This document shows positions 1 through 8,017 of a stretch of 12,059 bases of DNA, piece after piece. Where the stretch lies: the NCBI GenBank assembly GCA_012511925.1, contig JAAZFD010000061.1, positions 1-12,059 of the forward strand, in the 5' to 3' direction. Position 1 is the first letter of the stretch. Each line of letters opens with the position of its first letter. The notes under the pieces are model-generated. The model did not search any database, had not been told where the DNA came from, and was given only the letters and a program-made list of their open reading frames with translations. Both the position numbers and the translations under genes were made by a program. Source of the stretch: Clostridiales bacterium. GTDB lineage: Bacteria; Bacillota; Clostridia; Christensenellales; CAG-138.

Positions 1-481
1 CCTTTAATTTCGTATCTTCGGCGAAATCACGAATTTCTTCTATAGACTTTCCAAGCATCTTTTGCTTAGCCGTCAAGTAAACGAGCAAGCCTTGACCTAA
101 TGAAGCACATTTCGAGTCAACAGTATAAATCTTTCTATCGAGGTACTTTTCTTTCAGTTCATTTGCAGCGGTTTCACCAGCGCTATATGTACTGCTTAAA
201 GCGGATGAAAAGCCAACATACGACACATCTTTGCCATCCTTCAAAAAAGGCTCAATAACAGCTGTAAAGTCTTCTATGTTAATCGCAGAAGTTTTGAAGG
301 TTTTGTCGTTGCGCATTTGGTCATAAAAACTTTTAGAGCTAATCTCGCGCTCATCATGGTAATTCTTAAAAACCTCATCATTATGGTGAAATGATAAGGG
401 CAAGTAATGTAAGTCAAGCTCGCCATACATTTCTGATGGCAAATCGCAGGAAGAATCAGTCATCAATATAAAATCGTTCAT
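1..481 (-). CDS. DegV family fatty-acid-binding protein (3' end beyond window)
   Basis: About 160 N-terminal residues are visible of a family usually near 280 residues; the C-terminal half lies beyond the left edge. The ATG (479-481) is preceded by an AGAGG ribosome binding site about 6-7 nt upstream. Family marks in order are the N-terminal TDSSCDLP, a threonine-containing KTSAINIEDF segment where DegV proteins carry a TSQPS-like fatty-acid-head-group loop, a YVGFSSALSSTY stretch (family: SSGLSGTY), and VDSKCASLGQGLLV. Known members bind a long-chain fatty acid in a two-domain fold, and some (FakB) present it to the FakA kinase for phosphorylation and entry into phospholipid synthesis. Whether this paralogue is a FakB cannot be decided here: no fakA is visible. 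It is divergent from clpC and has its own near-perfect promoter. The DegV assignment is firm; the fatty-acid role is family knowledge. Confidence 0.92.
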   Translation of the reverse strand, partial: MNDFILMTDSSCDLPSEMYGELDLHYLPLSFHHNDEVFKNYHDEREISSKSFYDQMRNDKTFKTSAINIEDFTAVIEPFLKDGKDVSYVGFSSALSSTYSAGETAANELKEKYLDRKIYTVDSKCASLGQGLLVYLTAKQKMLGKSIEEIRDFAEDTKLK

Positions 482-511
482 TATATACCTCTTTTCGAAA
501 TACTGTTTTCC

Positions 512-540
512 ATTATACCCGTTGATATTCTTGGTGTCAA
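512..540 (-). promoter_or_regulatory. Consensus sigma-A promoter of degV
   Basis: Read on the minus strand, a perfect -35 TTGACA (complement of 535-540) is followed by a 17-bp spacer and a perfect -10 TATAAT (complement of 512-517). Transcription would start near 505, leaving a leader of about 25 nt that contains the AGAGG ribosome binding site. Such a full consensus match predicts strong expression unless repressed. Confidence 0.85.
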
Positions 541-548
541 CAATACCC

Positions 549-577
549 TTGCTTAAAGGACAGTTGTCCTATATAAT
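549..577 (+). promoter_or_regulatory. Sigma-A promoter of the clpC operon
   Basis: The -35 TTGCTT (549-554), a 17-bp spacer and a perfect -10 TATAAT (572-577) point toward clpC, whose ATG is 25 nt downstream of the -10. The -35 boxes of this promoter and of the divergent degV promoter lie only 8 bp apart, so a regulator bound here could affect both. No CtsR-type GGTCAAA direct repeats and no CIRCE element are visible near it. Confidence 0.8.
557..570. promoter_or_regulatory. Palindromic candidate operator inside the clpC promoter
   Basis: AGGACA-GT-TGTCCT is a dyad with two perfect 6-bp arms. It fills most of the spacer between the clpC -35 and -10, a position where bound protein would exclude RNA polymerase. 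The inner ACA-N2-TGT resembles the core of BlaI/CopY-type operators, but the flanking bases differ and I do not recognise the regulator. Operator function is inferred from symmetry and position only. Confidence 0.5.
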
Positions 578-602
578 CAAACTGTAAGCTAACGGAGGAA
601 GA

Positions 603-3047
603 ATGGAAAAGACAAACGGAAATTTCGGTAGAAAATTCGATAGATATACAAACGCAGCTTCAAAGGCATTAGCTTTGGCACAGCAAGCCGCAAAGGATTT
701 GGGGCATAATTATGTAGGCAGTGAGCACCTGCTTATAGGCTTGATTCAAGAGAGTGATGGTCTTGCGGCACTTGCTTTGATTGGCATTAGTGAAGAAGAT
801 GTAGCAAAAAGTGCTGAAACGATTATAGGCAAGGGAAATTACCACTTCACAGACGCCTTTGGAAACACTCCTGCCACGAATAAAATTCTTGAATGGAGCA
901 GCTACGAAGCCCGTGAGCATAATTCCGAACTGATTGACACCCAGCATATACTCCTTGCCATTTTACGTGATAAAAAATCTACCGCGGCTCGCATTTTAGC
1001 CGAATTAAATGTAGATTTGTTTGAGCTAAGAGAGCGCATTTCTAACAACCACGTACCGCACATTGAGGCAGAGGAAAGCATGAAGGAAAACCACGAACCA
1101 CAAACAAACTCCAACGCACTCAAGAGATTCTGCAAAGACATAACCCTACAAGCTAAAAAAGGTAAGTTAGACCCCGTTATAGGCAGGGAAACGGAGATTC
1201 AGCGAATAATTCAAATATTGTGCAGGCGAACAAAAAACAACCCTGTATTGATAGGCGACCCTGGCGTTGGAAAATCCGCCGTAATAGAGGGGCTTTCCGA
1301 CCGCCTTATTAACAATCGCTTGCCAGATGCTTTGCGAAATAAGCGTATTTATTCACTCGACATTACCGCTATGCTTGCAGGCACAAAATACAGGGGCGAT
1401 TTTGAAGAACGACTAAAATCTATGATAGATGAGCTTTCGGCAGACAAAAACGCAATTCTATTTATAGACGAAATTCACACAATCGTAGGCGCAGGTTCTT
1501 CAGAAGGCGGATTCGATGCTTCAAACATTCTAAAGCCTGCACTTGCAAGGGGCGAAATCCAAGTCGTTGGCGCAACCACAATCAACGAGTATAGACAATA
1601 CATCGAAAAAGATGCGGCATTAGAGCGTCGCTTTCAGCCTGTTATGATTGGCGAACCCACAATTGCAGAATCAAAACAAATTCTTTTAGGACTCAGAGAA
1701 AAGTACGAAGCACACCACCATGTAAAAATCACAGACAATGCAATAAACGCAGCAGTTGAGATGTCTGCAAGGTATATAACGGATAGGTTTTTGCCCGATA
1801 AAGCAATAGACATTATGGACGAAGCCGCAAGCAAGGTTAAGCTCTCATCGCTTTCGCAACCAAATGGCATTAAAGATATTGAGGCGCAGATAAGCAAACT
1901 AATAATCGAAAAGCAAATCTCAATAGATAGGCAAGATTACGAACACGCTGCGGCAATTCGAGATGAAGAGCAAGGCCTGCGTGAAGAAATAAATAAGCGG
2001 AAGTTGGCTTGGGAACTGAAAAACGATTCAGTAGAATTGTTTGTAACAGAAGAGGAAAACGCACAAGTTGTAAATGAGTGGACAGGCATACCCACTGGTA
2101 GACTTACAGAGCAGGAAGCAGAGCGTTACTTGAATCTTGAGAACGTTTTTTTCTCTCGAATCATCGGTCAAGATGCGGCAATAAAGTCTATTTGTCATGC
2201 GCTTAGAAGAGCACGTGCAGGGCTAAAAGACCCCAACCGTCCTATCGGCTCATTCATTTTCTTAGGTCCTACAGGTGTAGGCAAAACAGAGCTTTCAAAG
2301 GCATTAGCATGGGCATTGTTTGCAGATGAGGATGCTACCTTGCGGCTTGATATGTCTGAGTACATGGAGGCGCATTCCGTTTCAAAGCTAACTGGTCCGC
2401 CACCTGGTTATGTTGGATTTGAGGAGGGCGGTCAGCTAACCGACTTGATGTATAAGAAACCCTACAGCGTACTGCTCTTAGACGAAATAGAAAAGGCACA
2501 CCCCGATGTGTTCAATATTCTCTTACAAGTGTTAGACAATGGCAGGCTTACCGATTCGAAAGGTCGAGTAGTTGATTTTCGCAACTGCGTAATAATTATG
2601 ACTTCGAATGCGGGAATGCACGACACTACAAAAATCAAAGCCATTGGTTTTGGAACGAATGAAATCAACGAAAGCGTTTTTAAGGATGATTCGCTAAAAG
2701 AACTAAAAAATGTTTTCAAACCCGAATTTTTGAACAGGGTTGACGAAATAATTGTATTCGATAAGTTAGAGTTTGAGGATGCGGCGAAAATAGCCAAACT
2801 TATGCTAAATTCTCTTTGCGAAAGGCTATTAATCAAGGGTATAAAGCTAATAATTAATGATGATGTAGCCGAATGGCTTGCGAAAATTGGCTATGATAAG
2901 CAGTATGGCGCGAGACCTTTGCGGCGCACTATTACACAATATGTTGAGAATGGCTTGTCGGAGGAAATATTGAAAAAAGCAATAAAAACCGGAGACACCG
3001 TAAAAATTGAGATAGAGGATTCAAAGCTAAAATTTTTGAGAATATGA
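603..3047 (+). CDS. clpC: ATP-dependent Clp protease ATP-binding subunit ClpC
   Basis: This 814-residue class I Hsp100 unfoldase feeds unfolded or tagged proteins into the ClpP peptidase chamber in the cytoplasm. The N-terminal double Clp-N repeat covers about residues 10-150. AAA module 1 has Walker A GDPGVGKS (218-225), pore loop KYRG, and Walker B with D289/E290. A UVR-type middle segment typical of ClpC lies at about 426-466. AAA module 2 has Walker A GPTGVGKT (555-562), pore loop GYVG, Walker B D627/E628, the ClpP-docking tripeptide IGF (681-683), and sensor-2 GARPLRR. The length is normal and no key residue is missing, so it should be an active ClpP partner. The start is supported by GGAGG at 594-598, with a rather short 4-nt spacer. 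Its TGA overlaps the next ATG. Unusually, ctsR, mcsA and mcsB, the common clpC neighbours, are absent on both sides. Confidence 0.97.
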   Translation: MEKTNGNFGRKFDRYTNAASKALALAQQAAKDLGHNYVGSEHLLIGLIQESDGLAALALIGISEEDVAKSAETIIGKGNYHFTDAFGNTPATNKILEWSSYEAREHNSELIDTQHILLAILRDKKSTAARILAELNVDLFELRERISNNHVPHIEAEESMKENHEPQTNSNALKRFCKDITLQAKKGKLDPVIGRETEIQRIIQILCRRTKNNPVLIGDPGVGKSAVIEGLSDRLINNRLPDALRNKRIYSLDITAMLAGTKYRGDFEERLKSMIDELSADKNAILFIDEIHTIVGAGSSEGGFDASNILKPALARGEIQVVGATTINEYRQYIEKDAALERRFQPVMIGEPTIAESKQILLGLREKYEAHHHVKITDNAINAAVEMSARYITDRFLPDKAIDIMDEAASKVKLSSLSQPNGIKDIEAQISKLIIEKQISIDRQDYEHAAAIRDEEQGLREEINKRKLAWELKNDSVELFVTEEENAQVVNEWTGIPTGRLTEQEAERYLNLENVFFSRIIGQDAAIKSICHALRRARAGLKDPNRPIGSFIFLGPTGVGKTELSKALAWALFADEDATLRLDMSEYMEAHSVSKLTGPPPGYVGFEEGGQLTDLMYKKPYSVLLLDEIEKAHPDVFNILLQVLDNGRLTDSKGRVVDFRNCVIIMTSNAGMHDTTKIKAIGFGTNEINESVFKDDSLKELKNVFKPEFLNRVDEIIVFDKLEFEDAAKIAKLMLNSLCERLLIKGIKLIINDDVAEWLAKIGYDKQYGARPLRRTITQYVENGLSEEILKKAIKTGDTVKIEIEDSKLKFLRI

Positions 3048-4384
3048 GCCTGCGTGAAAGAATCAAAAAATACATAGAAAGCGACCCTGCAAGATTTCAC
3101 ATGCCTGGGCATAAGGGCGCACTTTCAGATTATGACATTACCGAGCTTGATTTTTCGGATAACATAAGCTGTCCCAACGCAGGCATTATGGAAATTCAAA
3201 ACCTATGCGCAAAGGAATACGGTGCAAAATACGCAAATCTGTTGGTTAATGGCTCAACTGCTGGTATTCTTGCCTTTATGCTTGCATTGACAGAGAAATT
3301 CGATGCCCCGAAAATTTTAGTAGGTAGGGATTGCCACCGCTCTTTTGTGAATGCTTGCTTGCTTTCGGGTGCTGAAATAGTGGGGGTAAACCCAGAAGAC
3401 GAGCTTTGCGGAGTCGTAACCCCAAATTCAATTAAAAATGCGTTTGAATATCATAAGAAAATTGATGCGGTTTTCATTACCTCGCCAAACTACTATGGAA
3501 TGTGTGCAAATATCGAGGAAATATCCAAAATCGCTCATGAGTACGGTGCAATATTGTTTGTAGATTCCGCCCATGGAGCTCATTTCCCGTTTTCAAACTA
3601 TTTGCCAATCCCTGCAATAAAGCATTGCGATTATTGCACAGTTAGTACGCACAAAACATTAGCCGCATTGAATCAAAGTGCAATATTGCTATCAAATTCG
3701 GAGAAGCTAAGTCAAGACAGCATTCAAAACGCTACTAACATGGTGCAAACCACAAGCCCGTCATATCCAATAATTTTGAGCATAGAGCATGGGGTAGGGG
3801 AGGCAAAAAACCTTTGGGACAAGCATTGCAAACGCATACAAAGGTTTAGAGAACAGCTTTTATCGTGCAATATACCGCTGATTGAAAAGCCTGCTTCAGC
3901 ACAGGATATTGATATTACTCGACTTTGCATTTTAGCAAAACCCTTTGCGAACTCTGGCTACGATATAGAGAAAAAACTTAATGAAGTTGGAATATTTCCC
4001 GAAATGTCAGATAGCTATTGTGTAGTTTTAATTACCACGCCTTATGATTCAGATACTTGGTACGATAGATTGCTTGATGCACTAAACGCTATGAAAGGCA
4101 ATAATACTCAACCAATCGAATACAAAAAACTTAACTTTCATAACTGCTTAGAATTTATCAGAGTTAGGGATTCGCTTTCAGCCCCTTTTGTGTTATTTCC
4201 TATAAAAGAATCTCAAAACAGGCTTGCAAAGCATTCAATAGGTCTTTACCCACCTGGAATTTCTGTTGTCTTTCCAAACGAAAGAATCACAAAGCAGAAA
4301 ATTGATACTATTAGCAAGGCAATTGCACAAGGCGCAAATCCTTTCGGAGTTGAGGAAGGTTGCATTGCCGTTATTAAGGAGTAA
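3044..4384 (+). CDS. Orn/Lys/Arg decarboxylase family PLP enzyme
   Basis: This is a 446-residue fold-type I PLP enzyme of the short Gram-positive group related to B. subtilis YaaO/SpeA; it lacks the N-terminal wing domain of the large enterobacterial enzymes. The N-terminal FHMPGHKG, the LVNGSTAG loop, SPNYYG, the cofactor-binding DSAHGAHF (Asp174 should contact the pyridine nitrogen, His177 follows) and STHKT with the Schiff-base lysine K204 are all present. The C-terminal decarboxylase domain ends with a PPGI motif, GLYPPGIS. Family members release CO2 from arginine, lysine or ornithine to give agmatine, cadaverine or putrescine; the substrate cannot be told from this sequence. The ATG overlaps the clpC stop (ATGA), which implies translational coupling. 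In many Clostridia a relative of this gene sits near tmk/holB instead. Family assignment is firm, substrate open. Confidence 0.93.
   Translation: MSLRERIKKYIESDPARFHMPGHKGALSDYDITELDFSDNISCPNAGIMEIQNLCAKEYGAKYANLLVNGSTAGILAFMLALTEKFDAPKILVGRDCHRSFVNACLLSGAEIVGVNPEDELCGVVTPNSIKNAFEYHKKIDAVFITSPNYYGMCANIEEISKIAHEYGAILFVDSAHGAHFPFSNYLPIPAIKHCDYCTVSTHKTLAALNQSAILLSNSEKLSQDSIQNATNMVQTTSPSYPIILSIEHGVGEAKNLWDKHCKRIQRFREQLLSCNIPLIEKPASAQDIDITRLCILAKPFANSGYDIEKKLNEVGIFPEMSDSYCVVLITTPYDSDTWYDRLLDALNAMKGNNTQPIEYKKLNFHNCLEFIRVRDSLSAPFVLFPIKESQNRLAKHSIGLYPPGISVVFPNERITKQKIDTISKAIAQGANPFGVEEGCIAVIKE
4376..4381 (+). promoter_or_regulatory. Ribosome binding site fixing the start of the CinA-domain gene
   Basis: AAGGAG lies at the very end of the decarboxylase gene, 4 nt before the ATG at 4386. 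It supports that ATG over the in-frame upstream ATG at 4266, which lies deep inside the decarboxylase gene. Confidence 0.75.
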
Positions 4385-4385
4385 T

Positions 4386-4868
4386 ATGGACTTTTATTGC
4401 GTAGCACAGGAAATAGGAGAAAGCCTAACAAAGCAGCACAAAACAGTAGCAACAGCCGAAAGCATAACTGGAGGGCTTATTGCTTCCACGCTCGTTTCCA
4501 TTCCTAATTGTTCGAACTGGTTTTTGCAGGGCTGCGTTACATATTCTAACGAGTCTAAAAGCGATAGGCTAAATGTAGATAATAATACGCTAATAGCCTA
4601 TGGCGCAGTATTAAAGCAGGTTGCTATTGAGATGGCAAAGGGCATCAGAGAAACGGCAAAATCGGATATAGGCATTTCCACAACAGGCTATGCAGGACCC
4701 GCAGGAGGGGATGTACATAACCCAGTTGGTACTGTTTTTATAGGTATAAGCACAGAAAATAAATCTACCGCCTATAAAGTGAAACTTTTAGGCAATAGAA
4801 ACCAAGTTAGAAAACAAGCAACGATACTAGCACTTCTTTTTTTGCAAAAAGAAATCGCCCTCTTGTGA
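4386..4868 (+). CDS. Stand-alone CinA C-terminal domain protein (PncC-like NMN amidohydrolase)
   Basis: This 160-residue protein corresponds to the C-terminal domain of CinA alone; the MoaB-like N-terminal half found in full CinA (about 410 residues) is missing. Diagnostic motifs are AESITGG (24-30), TYSNESK with K58, a YGAVLKQVA helix, and GYAGPAGG (101-108) followed by PVGTVFIG. Characterised members (PncC) hydrolyse nicotinamide mononucleotide to nicotinate mononucleotide plus ammonia, recycling NAD breakdown products. The loop serine and lysine implicated in the family are present, so activity is plausible. The gene begins 1 nt after the decarboxylase stop and uses a ribosome binding site inside that gene, so it is the third cistron of the clpC operon. 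It ends 21 nt before the convergent lemA stop. Residue GAVL replaces the usual GAVS; the effect is unknown. Confidence 0.9.
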   Translation: MDFYCVAQEIGESLTKQHKTVATAESITGGLIASTLVSIPNCSNWFLQGCVTYSNESKSDRLNVDNNTLIAYGAVLKQVAIEMAKGIRETAKSDIGISTTGYAGPAGGDVHNPVGTVFIGISTENKSTAYKVKLLGNRNQVRKQATILALLFLQKEIALL

Positions 4869-4889
4869 GAGCAAATCTCTTCATTTCCT

Positions 4890-5429
4890 CTAAAACTGCA
4901 TCTTAACATCGCTACGCTTTGCGGCTTCAGCTTCAAAGAACTCACGCTTGGTCATTCCTCTGCCATTTGCAACTATGCTTGTAGGGAATGTTACAATCAT
5001 CATGTTGTAAGATGAAACATTGCTGTTGTATAGCCTACGAGCCGCCTGCAAATGTTCCTCTACATCGACTATCTCTCTTTGTAGATTGCCGAACACAGGC
5101 GCAGAGGTCAACTGCGGATATGCTTCTGCCAAAGCGTTTATTCGAGTGAAAGCATCGCTCATTTGTGATGCCGCCTCTGTCATTTGCGGAACAGACATTC
5201 CTTTTCTGAACTTTACAGACTCAGAAATAACCCTTGCTTCGTGTTCTGCAAAGCCCTTTGTAACGTCGAGCAGTTTTGTTAACGAATCGAAACGCTTAGT
5301 CAATGCAACATCGATTCCCGATTTCGCCTCGTCAATCTTTACAACTGCGTGATTCAAGCTGTTTAGTGTTGAAATATACCAAACAAGTATTATCAAAACA
5401 ACTGCTCCTATTCCAATAAACCAACCCAT
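4890..5429 (-). CDS. lemA: LemA family membrane-anchored protein
   Basis: This 179-residue protein has one N-terminal hydrophobic anchor (about residues 3-20) and a LemA helical-bundle domain. The family signatures are the NSL...KIDEAKSGIDVALTKRFDSL helix, YNSNVSSYN followed by FPTSIVA, and a C-terminal FFEAEAAKRSDVKMQF resembling the usual F-x-A-x(n)-P-x-V-x-F ending. LemA proteins are widespread but their molecular role is not established. Topology predicts a short external N-terminus with the bundle on one face of the membrane. GGAGG at 5437-5441 lies 7 nt before the ATG, within the gap to the upstream gene, whose stop codon is only 13 nt away. LemA plus DUF3137 is a recurrent pair, so both proteins probably act together at the membrane. 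Confidence 0.93.
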   Translation of the reverse strand: MGWFIGIGAVVLIILVWYISTLNSLNHAVVKIDEAKSGIDVALTKRFDSLTKLLDVTKGFAEHEARVISESVKFRKGMSVPQMTEAASQMSDAFTRINALAEAYPQLTSAPVFGNLQREIVDVEEHLQAARRLYNSNVSSYNMMIVTFPTSIVANGRGMTKREFFEAEAAKRSDVKMQF

Positions 5430-5442
5430 ATTTCTACCTCCA

Positions 5443-6351
5443 TTATTTATATAAAGAATCGCATAGACGCAACTCGTCTATCAATTCAGTTATTAAAGCA
5501 ATATCGGACAATGCAACTCTTTGCATTTCCTCGATTGTTTTGAAATTTGATGAATACTCTAACGAGTCCTTCATGTTGTGAACCGCTACATGCACCTTTC
5601 CGCCTTGAAAACAAAAGTATAGCCTGCCCTTGATTCGGTTTTCTGTACTCATTATATACTCCATAAAATGAGGTGTAAGAATATAAAATGCATTGTGAGC
5701 ATCTTGCGCTAAGATAGTAAATTTATTGTTGAATTCAATGCTTTCGGTTTCTACATTTGATTTTTTGTTAAATAGCTTACCGAAAAATCCCGAAACTTCT
5801 TTTTCGATTAACTGCAAATCTGTTGAAAAAGGCTTTTTGAAATCGAAAATAAGCCATCTACCCTTGAAAACTATGCTGCGGTCGGTGTGAGTATTGCCCT
5901 CGCCATCAGTATGGGTTTCCGTATGTACCAAGGTTAAGTCGGATTGCTCAAAGTTAATATCCTTGTATGTTCCACTTGCGTAATCGCTACCCGAAACCTC
6001 ATCGCAATAATGAGAAGAAAACAGCCCCGTTCCAAAAACCACGCTATCTGAAATCCTCATTTTCTTGTTATACACTGCGTTATCGAAGGACTGCTCAAAG
6101 CAAACACGCACGACCTTTTCAGAAAAGAAATTCGAAAGCCTTTTTCTCGCTTTTACAGCCAATACGATAGTTATAATTACAAATACTATTCCGCAAAAAA
6201 GTAATATGATAAAGGGAACTTGATACTGTGCAAATGCTAAGGCAAGCAAAATCAATGCTGCACATGGAATCAACCATACGAACGACTTATTATATTTTTG
6301 TTTTAATAAGCTATGCTCAACCTCTAAGGATTGCAGTAGGGGATTCTCCAA
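5443..6351 (-). CDS. DUF3137 domain membrane protein (TTG start)
   Basis: This 302-residue protein has two adjacent hydrophobic segments (about 25-43 and 47-68) and a long soluble C-terminal region. The central stretch, with DEVSGSDYASGTYKDINFEQSDL followed by an H/T/D-rich turn and IVFKGRWLIFDF, matches the DUF3137 pattern in which a gDY-x-x-G-x-Y element precedes an iFKG strand. Function is unknown in the family; pairing with lemA is common. Translation most likely begins at TTG (6349-6351): GAGGTG lies exactly 7 nt upstream, and no ATG nearby has comparable support. The stop is 13 nt before lemA. An internal promoter with TATAAT lies just upstream, so the pair may be transcribed apart from cls. 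Confidence 0.85.
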   Translation of the reverse strand: MENPLLQSLEVEHSLLKQKYNKSFVWLIPCAALILLALAFAQYQVPFIILLFCGIVFVIITIVLAVKARKRLSNFFSEKVVRVCFEQSFDNAVYNKKMRISDSVVFGTGLFSSHYCDEVSGSDYASGTYKDINFEQSDLTLVHTETHTDGEGNTHTDRSIVFKGRWLIFDFKKPFSTDLQLIEKEVSGFFGKLFNKKSNVETESIEFNNKFTILAQDAHNAFYILTPHFMEYIMSTENRIKGRLYFCFQGGKVHVAVHNMKDSLEYSSNFKTIEEMQRVALSDIALITELIDELRLCDSLYK

Positions 6352-6358
6352 ATTGTAT

Positions 6359-6364
6359 CACCTC
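6359..6364 (-). promoter_or_regulatory. Ribosome binding site selecting a TTG start
   Basis: On the minus strand this reads GAGGTG, 7 nt before TTG at 6351-6349. The spacing equals that of lemA and ridA, which supports the TTG. The element is also part of one arm of the inverted repeat at 6361-6416. Confidence 0.75.
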
Positions 6365-6416
6365 TTTGAAACAGTATATGTGTATTATATCATTTATTAC
6401 ACAAAAACCAAAGAGG
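6361..6416. repeat. Inverted repeat bracketing the DUF3137 promoter and covering its ribosome binding site
   Basis: CCTCTTTG (6361-6368) and CAAAGAGG (6409-6416) are perfect 8-bp inverted arms separated by 40 bp. In leftward RNA read through from cls, the first arm could pair with the second, which contains most of the Shine-Dalgarno sequence of the DUF3137 gene. RNA starting at the internal -10 would lack the first arm. The repeat is seen directly; the switch is inference. Confidence 0.45.
6384..6389 (-). promoter_or_regulatory. Candidate -10 box of the DUF3137-lemA promoter
   Basis: A perfect TATAAT on the minus strand lies 32 nt before the TTG start. The best -35 at usual spacing is a poor TTGGTT (16 bp away), so the promoter is either weak or activator-dependent. 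A start near 6377 would give a leader of about 26 nt. Confidence 0.45.
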
Positions 6417-6445
6417 AAATTTTAAAACTTTTACTGATTAGTTGT

Positions 6446-7981
6446 TTATAGAATTGGCGAAAATATCCGTATGATTCCTTGCAAAAATCGCACAAATGCA
6501 GATGTTTCGCAAATATCCTTTGTAATCTTATTGCATAAATCTAAGCTGTTAAGATAATCCGATTTCATGTTCTGAATTTCAGAGCTTTCATAAAGCATAA
6601 TGCCACATTCGAGTTGAAGATTAAGGCTACGATAATCTAAATTCACAGAGCCGATAACAGCTATATTATCATCAGAAATCATTAGCTTTGAGTGCATGAA
6701 GCCCGGTGCATACTCGTAAATTTTTACGCCTGCTTCAACTAAGCGCCGATAGTAAGACCTCGTTGCCATGCGCATAAAACGCACATCATCAGCATGAGGA
6801 GTTACAATCCGCACATCTATGCCGCTTTTTGCCGCAAGAGAAAGTGCAAATAGCAGAGTATCGCCAATAATCAAATAGGGTGTATGGATATACAAGTAAT
6901 TCTTTGCCCTCTGAATAATATTCAAGTATGCCGACTCCGCAACACGCTCATCGTCAAAGGGATTATCATAATAAGGCTGAACATATCCATTAGTCGAGTA
7001 TGCGTTCAACAAATCGCCTATTGGTTCAAAAGACCTGTAATCTACCGCTTCACTTGTGCAAAATGACCATAGCGAAAGAAATATAACACTCATGCACCAT
7101 GCGCCATCTCCTGAAATCATTATTGCGGTATCCTTCCAATGCCCATGTATCTCATGCTCGTTTATGTATTCGTCTGCAATATTTATTCCGCCCGTATATG
7201 CTACTATTCCGTCAATAACAACAGATTTTCTATGATTTCTGCAGCTTTGAACAGTGGTAAGAATAGGTCTTAAGGGGTTGAATGCAACAGTTTTTATGTG
7301 TTTACTATGTAATTGCACTATATAGTCTGCTTTGAAAAGCGAGAAGCTGCCCAAATCATCATAAATAATCCTTACATCAACGTGTTCGCTTGCCTTTTGT
7401 TCGAGTATTTGTAAAACGCCGTCCCACATCTTTCCTTCCTTTATCGCATAAAACTCAATAAAGATGTATTTCTTCGCCTTAGCTAATTCTTGCAATAGCG
7501 AGGCGTAAAATTCTTCGCCAATTTTTAAGTATTTGTTAGCTGTGTTTTCGTATAGCGGAAATCCAGCACTTTTCTCTAAATAATTAACATGAGGAAAATA
7601 AGCTTTATTTGAAAGCGCAATGTTTTCGGATAATTTATTGTTCGTTTGAAGCTGTGTCTTGCCCTTTTTATTAGCTTCCATAAACGCTTTTCCAAATTTG
7701 TTGGACTTAGCCTGAAGCCAATAAATTAGATACACTATGCTTCCGAAAAGGGGTAGAATCAGAATTAGCGCAATCCATGCGATTCGATACTCTGCTTGAA
7801 ATTTCGTACCAGCCACACAAAGTGCAATTATTATGCTTATCAAAGCAAAGGCTATTCCCAAACAATAAAATACAAAGCCCGCACCTGCAATTATAAGTAT
7901 TGACAATGCAATTTGAAGCGCTAAAAGAATGCAAACCAATACTCTATGCTTGTTTAGTAAGCTACGACTCTTTCTATTCAT
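6446..7981 (-). CDS. cls: Cardiolipin synthase, phospholipase D type
   Basis: This 511-residue membrane enzyme should join two phosphatidylglycerol molecules into cardiolipin and glycerol. The N-terminal region holds about three hydrophobic segments within residues 13-90, typical of bacterial Cls. Two phospholipase D HKD motifs follow: HRKSVVID with H250, K252 and D257, then HSKLMISD with H430, K432 and D437. Each is followed by its usual partner (GG-x-N and GS-x-N-x-D). The C-terminal PLD partner strand and size agree with active Cls. The ATG is preceded by GAGGT at a normal distance. It is the first gene of a leftward membrane module with DUF3137 and lemA, and is divergent from the amidohydrolase-like gene. 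No convincing promoter was seen for it in the intergenic region. Confidence 0.94.
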   Translation of the reverse strand: MNRKSRSLLNKHRVLVCILLALQIALSILIIAGAGFVFYCLGIAFALISIIIALCVAGTKFQAEYRIAWIALILILPLFGSIVYLIYWLQAKSNKFGKAFMEANKKGKTQLQTNNKLSENIALSNKAYFPHVNYLEKSAGFPLYENTANKYLKIGEEFYASLLQELAKAKKYIFIEFYAIKEGKMWDGVLQILEQKASEHVDVRIIYDDLGSFSLFKADYIVQLHSKHIKTVAFNPLRPILTTVQSCRNHRKSVVIDGIVAYTGGINIADEYINEHEIHGHWKDTAIMISGDGAWCMSVIFLSLWSFCTSEAVDYRSFEPIGDLLNAYSTNGYVQPYYDNPFDDERVAESAYLNIIQRAKNYLYIHTPYLIIGDTLLFALSLAAKSGIDVRIVTPHADDVRFMRMATRSYYRRLVEAGVKIYEYAPGFMHSKLMISDDNIAVIGSVNLDYRSLNLQLECGIMLYESSEIQNMKSDYLNSLDLCNKITKDICETSAFVRFLQGIIRIFSPIL

Positions 7982-8017
7982 GTTCTACCTCTTTTTACCT
8001 CATTTATTCCTTTTAAG

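Noticed and set aside
4834..4853. Perfect 8-bp hairpin (TTCTTTTT, 4-nt loop, AAAAAGAA) near the end of the CinA-domain gene, as a possible terminator
   Set aside because: It lies inside the coding frame, the stem is almost only A/T, and no T-tract follows on either strand.
4866..4889. Possible bidirectional terminator between the convergent CinA-domain and lemA genes
   Set aside because: Only a 4-bp GAGA/TCTC stem is seen, with no T-run; support is too weak.
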